A DNA stretch of 64,000 bases from Chloroflexota bacterium. Its GTDB lineage: Bacteria; Chloroflexota; Anaerolineae; Aggregatilineales; Phototrophicaceae. A program made the position numbers and the translations under genes. Shown here piece by piece: positions 60,974-64,000 of this stretch; the first letter of the stretch is position 1, and the number at the start of each line of letters is the position of its first letter. The notes beneath the pieces are model-generated. The model had not been told where the DNA came from. It saw only the letters and a list, made by a program, of their open reading frames with translations, and did not search any database. Location of the stretch: positions 42,091 through 106,090 of the forward strand of contig JAPOWG010000047.1 of assembly GCA_026707745.1 (NCBI GenBank), in the 5' to 3' direction.

Positions 60974-61876
60974 TTATATTGCTACGCGTCGCACGCCGCC
61001 ATCCGCCATGCCCAGCAGCAAAGCTCTACCGTCTTCACTTGTTGCGGCGACATGAACATCCGCCGCCGCCAGTTGCCGCCAACTACCATCGCCGGTCTCA
61101 TAGGCCAAAACCGAGTCGTCCACTTGAATCGCCAGCCCTGCCACATTTGGCAGGCAAACTATCGCGTTGACCGCGCCTGCGGGGCGATAAAACGGCTCCC
61201 AGGTCAAGCCGTCATCGCCCGAGCGCAACAACCCGTGAGACTCGGTGCCAGCCAGGATGGTGCGATCGTCGGCATACTCGGGCGAGAACGCCAGGCTAAG
61301 CACCGCTTCATCTCCGGCGGGCATGGTCAGATCCTCCCAGAGCCGCCCGCCATTGGCGCTGCGGTAAACGCCGCTGCTCGTACCCGCCATGACCAGGCCA
61401 TCGGCCAGGAACTCCGGCGAAAGCGCCAGACAAAAGATGTTGTGATCAAACAAGCCAAAGTTGAAGGCTGCCCAGCTCTGCCCGGCATCGTCGGAGAGAA
61501 ACATGCCGTCCTCGTAGCTGCCTGCCAGTACGCGCCGGTCGCTGGCAAAACCGGGCGAAAGCGCCAGACAAGTGACAAGTGGCGCGGGCATGCGCATCGC
61601 CAGCGCTGTCCAGGTTGCGCCGCCATCTTCGCTGCGGGCGACGCCTCCGTTGATACCCGTCAATATCAAGCCATCATTGGAGAAACCCGGCGACATCGCG
61701 ATGTCAAGCGTCGCAATTTCAGCCTCGGGCTGCCAGCCTTGATAAAGATTGCGCGCCGCGCCATTCGAGGACGCGAGTCGATACAAACCGCTCTGTCGCG
61801 CGACAAAATAGGCGCCGTCAACTTCGGCCACCGTATAAGTCCGGTCTTTAATCGCGGGCTCGCGCTCTCCGCTCAT
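60974..61876 (-). CDS. cytoplasmic Asp-box (BNR) beta-propeller protein
   Basis: 300 aa with no signal peptide or membrane segment. At least four Asp-box turns are visible: SEDGGATWTAL, SDDAGQSWAAF, SANGGRLWEDL and SGDDGLTWEPF. Between them repeats of the type LALSPGFASDRRVLAG recur every 40-45 residues, so the whole protein is a six- or seven-bladed propeller of sortilin or photosystem-assembly style. It has no sialidase catalytic set. Its start is one base after the chaperonin stop and its ribosome site (GGAGCC) lies inside the chaperonin gene. This tight link suggests that the propeller is a partner or client of the chaperonin. Confidence 0.8.
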   Translation of the reverse strand: MSGEREPAIKDRTYTVAEVDGAYFVARQSGLYRLASSNGAARNLYQGWQPEAEIATLDIAMSPGFSNDGLILTGINGGVARSEDGGATWTALAMRMPAPLVTCLALSPGFASDRRVLAGSYEDGMFLSDDAGQSWAAFNFGLFDHNIFCLALSPEFLADGLVMAGTSSGVYRSANGGRLWEDLTMPAGDEAVLSLAFSPEYADDRTILAGTESHGLLRSGDDGLTWEPFYRPAGAVNAIVCLPNVAGLAIQVDDSVLAYETGDGSWRQLAAADVHVAATSEDGRALLLGMADGGVRRVAI

Positions 61877-61877
61877 G

Positions 61878-63485
61878 CTAGGGCTCCGTCATCGTTTCCG
61901 GATCGCGATGCAAAACCAGCACATCAATTGTCAGTGCCAGCGCGGCGCTTGTGACGGCGCGTTGAAGCGCTTCAACTTGCACGTGCGCCACATCAAAAAC
62001 GCCGGCCCCCGCCATTTCGACGAATTCGCCTTTCATAAGGTCGAAGCCAAACCCACTTTCATATGATTCCAGTTGCGCGAGGATCTCGCTCGCATCGAAG
62101 CCGCCGTTGTCGAGCAAAGAACGTATGGGCGCTTCCAGCGCCGCTGCCATGATCTGTCGCGCCGCTCGCGCTTCGGGACTCTCTCCGTCGCTAGCCGCGC
62201 CCAGCAAGCCCCGTCCGCAGTTCAATAGCGAGACGCCGCCACCCGGGATCACGCCACCCGCCAGCGCCAGTCGCAAAGCGCGGACAGTACGTTCCGCCAG
62301 TTCCTTGCGCCCTTTGATTTCATCATCGGCGATTCCGCCGACTTGCACCGTGGCTACGCCTCCGTTCAGTTTTCCCAGGCGGTTGAGCAGGCGCTCGCGA
62401 TCATCGTCGTCTTCCGCCTCCGCATGAGCTTGCCGCAGCTTTCGTGCCTGGCGCCGAATTCGGATCGGATCGCCCTCTCCGCTGGCGAAGCCGAAGTTCT
62501 TGTCGTCCGCCCAAACCCAGCGGGCATGACCGAAGTCTCCCTCAGTGACTTCCTCCAGCGATTGCCCCGCGACGCCCAGTATTGCTCTGCCACCGGTCAA
62601 CAGGGCGATATCCCGGCAAGCCTGGAGCAATTCGTCTTGCAGATAGCTGTCAATCTTGACCACGACCGTCTGAATCTTGCTGCGCAAGCGGTCGTCGAGC
62701 ACCACTGATATGCCCGTTTCCGATATTGATTTGACGATCAACAAGAGCTTGCTGATGCCGCTGCGCAGCGCCAATTGCATCAGCGGAACCAGTTCGCGCG
62801 GTTCTTCGATATCTATGTCCGTGACCAGAATCGCGGCCTCCTCCATCTCCGCAACCAGCCGAGCCGTACCGCGCAGCATCTCTTTGGATTGGGCGCCGCC
62901 CTTCCAATAGACGCCGTCGACATAGTTGTGTTCCATGCCCCGTCCGTGACCGGCGCGGATATCGACTTGTCCGTATTGACCGACCGTGTCGATCACCTCG
63001 CCCAGCACAGCCGCCATTTCCTCGTCGTAACAGACAGAAAAGGCGATCCCCTCGAGTTCTTTAGCCGCGGTCAGGATCCGCGCCTGGGACAGTAGAGAAT
63101 CGGTCAACTGCGGCAGCAGTTCCCCCAGGCTCGCTCGCAGCCGCATGGCGTCGGCGCCGGCGGCGATGAAGCGGAGGCCCTCCTTGTAAATGCTCTCATA
63201 GAGAACGGCGGTTGTGGCTGCGCCGTCGCCGACTTGTTGATGCACTTGCCACAATACCTGTCGCAAGAGCATGGCGCCGACGTCATCTTCCCTGTCTTCC
63301 AGCGCGATAATACGCCTGGCGATGATGCCGCCGTCATCCAGCAACTCGAACTTGGCCTGGTTTTGAGCGACCAGGCGTCGGGGCAGGGGACCCAGCGTCG
63401 GCCGAATGGCATTGCCCAAGACGGCTACGCCGCGGCGAATCGCTTCTTGCGTCCGTGGCTCGTGGATGACTTTTGGAACGGGCAT
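61878..63485 (-). CDS. divergent cpn60/TCP-1 chaperonin (GroEL-like paralogue)
   Basis: 535 aa, full chaperonin length. VGDGAATTAVL (85-95) corresponds to the GroEL GDGTTTA nucleotide loop with Asp87 kept. Gap-free alignment by eye of VATVQVGGIADDEIKGRKEL to GroEL, anchored by VG and by VIPGGGVSLL, puts Arg399 where GroEL has Asp398, the ATP-hydrolysis residue. The C-terminus lacks the Gly-Gly-Met tail. Apical-domain wording (MLRGTARLVAEMEEAAILVT) differs strongly from housekeeping GroEL. No GroES gene is next to it. It heads an operon with a propeller, a fucosidase and two carriers. Similar divergent cpn60 paralogues exist in other Chloroflexota (memory), without known function. Confidence 0.88.
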   Translation of the reverse strand: MPVPKVIHEPRTQEAIRRGVAVLGNAIRPTLGPLPRRLVAQNQAKFELLDDGGIIARRIIALEDREDDVGAMLLRQVLWQVHQQVGDGAATTAVLYESIYKEGLRFIAAGADAMRLRASLGELLPQLTDSLLSQARILTAAKELEGIAFSVCYDEEMAAVLGEVIDTVGQYGQVDIRAGHGRGMEHNYVDGVYWKGGAQSKEMLRGTARLVAEMEEAAILVTDIDIEEPRELVPLMQLALRSGISKLLLIVKSISETGISVVLDDRLRSKIQTVVVKIDSYLQDELLQACRDIALLTGGRAILGVAGQSLEEVTEGDFGHARWVWADDKNFGFASGEGDPIRIRRQARKLRQAHAEAEDDDDRERLLNRLGKLNGGVATVQVGGIADDEIKGRKELAERTVRALRLALAGGVIPGGGVSLLNCGRGLLGAASDGESPEARAARQIMAAALEAPIRSLLDNGGFDASEILAQLESYESGFGFDLMKGEFVEMAGAGVFDVAHVQVEALQRAVTSAALALTIDVLVLHRDPETMTEP

Positions 63486-63906
63486 GGATTCCGCGCATAT
63501 TCCGCTTGGCTAAGTCGCTCGCTTCCTCAGACACGCGAGCAACGCGCTTCGGCTTTCGCGGATTGACTGTCGGCAAGCGAACGCTGGTAAGCATACCACA
63601 TTTGATTTTGCCTGCCAAAGCACCCCCTTCCCGAAGATCTATGTTGTTTGGCTGTGTCTACGCGACCTGCGCGTCCTGACCCCACAAGGTTTATATATGG
63701 CGAAAATTGTAAGGCTTGTCCGCTACTGAAAATCATACACATAGATAACGGAAACAGTACCAAAACAATATAAAAGGGAGCCGATCATTGCGAAAATCAA
63801 CAAATTATTACGAAGTCCGCCAAGCTTAGCTCCCCCTCTCGTAGTGCTGTGTCTACGCGCACCCCTTGTGGGAGAGGGGGCTGGGGGGGGGGTGAGTGTA
63901 GTGGTT
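63486..63906. other. intergenic region with hairpin repeat, next to an IS end
   Basis: About 420 bp. GTGTCTACGCG words lie at 63654-63664 and 63849-63859, and the C/G-rich hairpin repeat at 63829-63896 is split by a 22-nt insertion. Otherwise AT-rich with no protein-like frame. It must carry the promoter of the chaperonin operon, but I see no convincing hexamers. Confidence 0.6.
63829..63896. repeat. CCCCCTCTC / GGGAGAGGGGG hairpin repeat with a 22-nt insertion
   Basis: The flanks GCTCCCCCTCTC (63829-63840) and CCCTTGTGGGAGAGGGGGCT match the 56741 copy exactly; 63841-63862 are extra and contain GTGTCTACGCG. Confidence 0.65.
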
Positions 63907-64000
63907 CTATAAAACTGGACACTTATTCCCAGAAATAGAGGGAGGGTTTTGGTACCACTGCGCCTCGTATTCTGCCGGCGTCAGGTAGCCTAAGGCACTG
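63907..64000 (-). mobile_element. 3' end of an IS3-type transposase gene (partial, runs off right edge)
   Basis: On the minus strand the last 31 codons read ALGYLTPAEYEAQWY and end in NKCPVL before a TAG at 63907-63909. The LGYLTPAEYE block closes the integrase domain of IS3-family OrfB proteins, and a terminal CPVL overlapping a TGTCCAGTTTT inverted end is typical. Only this end of the element is inside the window, so activity and completeness cannot be judged. Confidence 0.82.

Noticed and set aside
59349..61055. 568-codon frame on the plus strand
   Set aside because: Antisense to GH29 copy 4 and the start of MFS copy A, both with clear motifs and tight operon spacing.
60974..61876. Sialidase or neuraminidase assignment for the Asp-box propeller
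   Set aside because: It has Asp boxes but not the Arg triad, Tyr/Glu pair and Asp acid of sialidases.
1..64000. CRISPR array, prophage or integrated plasmid
   Set aside because: No regularly spaced direct repeats, cas genes, phage structural genes, integrases or att-type duplications at the tRNA-Ser were seen; the only mobile gene is the IS end at the right edge.

Overview
The window looks like a chromosomal stretch of a Chloroflexota bacterium, most likely Anaerolineae-like. The grounds are a moderately high GC content, large membrane GT39-type glycosyltransferases, a LysM-glycosidase, a Ser/Thr kinase-STAND-WD40 giant, a divergent cpn60, and mosaic intergenic repeats. The taxonomy is inference; there is no rRNA or universal marker apart from one tRNA-Ser(GGA).

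Layout. 1-1197 holds the 5' part of a c-type heme / copper monooxygenase-like protein that leaves the window on the left. 2095-11784 is mixed housekeeping: GT39 protein, SDR, histidine phosphatase, PfkB sugar kinase, PLD-family protein, ABC-F ATPase, MBL-fold protein and two small unknowns. 11997-18326 (minus strand) has a LysM glycosidase, IolB, an ABC ATPase and an 835-aa partner. 18826-23771 has a YghZ-type aldo/keto reductase with an FGGY kinase, a PLP-dependent dehydratase and an exported alpha/beta hydrolase. 24128-27810 couples a membrane-anchored glycosidase to a GT39 protein. 27807-33557 (minus) has guanine deaminase, a Gfo/Idh oxidoreductase, a gamma-glutamylcyclotransferase and a 904-aa unknown, divergent from a 1552-aa kinase-STAND-WD40 protein (34019-38677). 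A cell-wall amidase, tRNA-Ser and a fused molybdenum hydroxylase follow.

From 42955 to 63485 the region becomes a fucose-glycan island. It has four different GH29 alpha-L-fucosidases, a GH151-like fucosidase, a Cys-type sulfatase, an aldo/keto reductase that could be L-fucose dehydrogenase, two tandem MFS carriers and a small-molecule phosphotransferase. It also carries an odd pair: a divergent cpn60 in which the position of the catalytic Asp398 of GroEL is Arg, and an Asp-box beta-propeller. None of the fucosidases nor the sulfatase has a visible signal peptide, so the locus looks built for uptake of (sulfated) fuco-oligosaccharides and degradation inside the cell. A protease-SUMF1 fusion in the same island looks like a sulfatase maturase by domain but lacks both catalytic cysteines.

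Intergenic regions carry at least four dispersed repeat families, often several side by side. One (about 95 bp, eight copies) keeps a 5' hairpin whose stem bases change in a compensating way. The right edge cuts the 3' end of an IS3-type transposase gene. No CRISPR array or prophage is visible.
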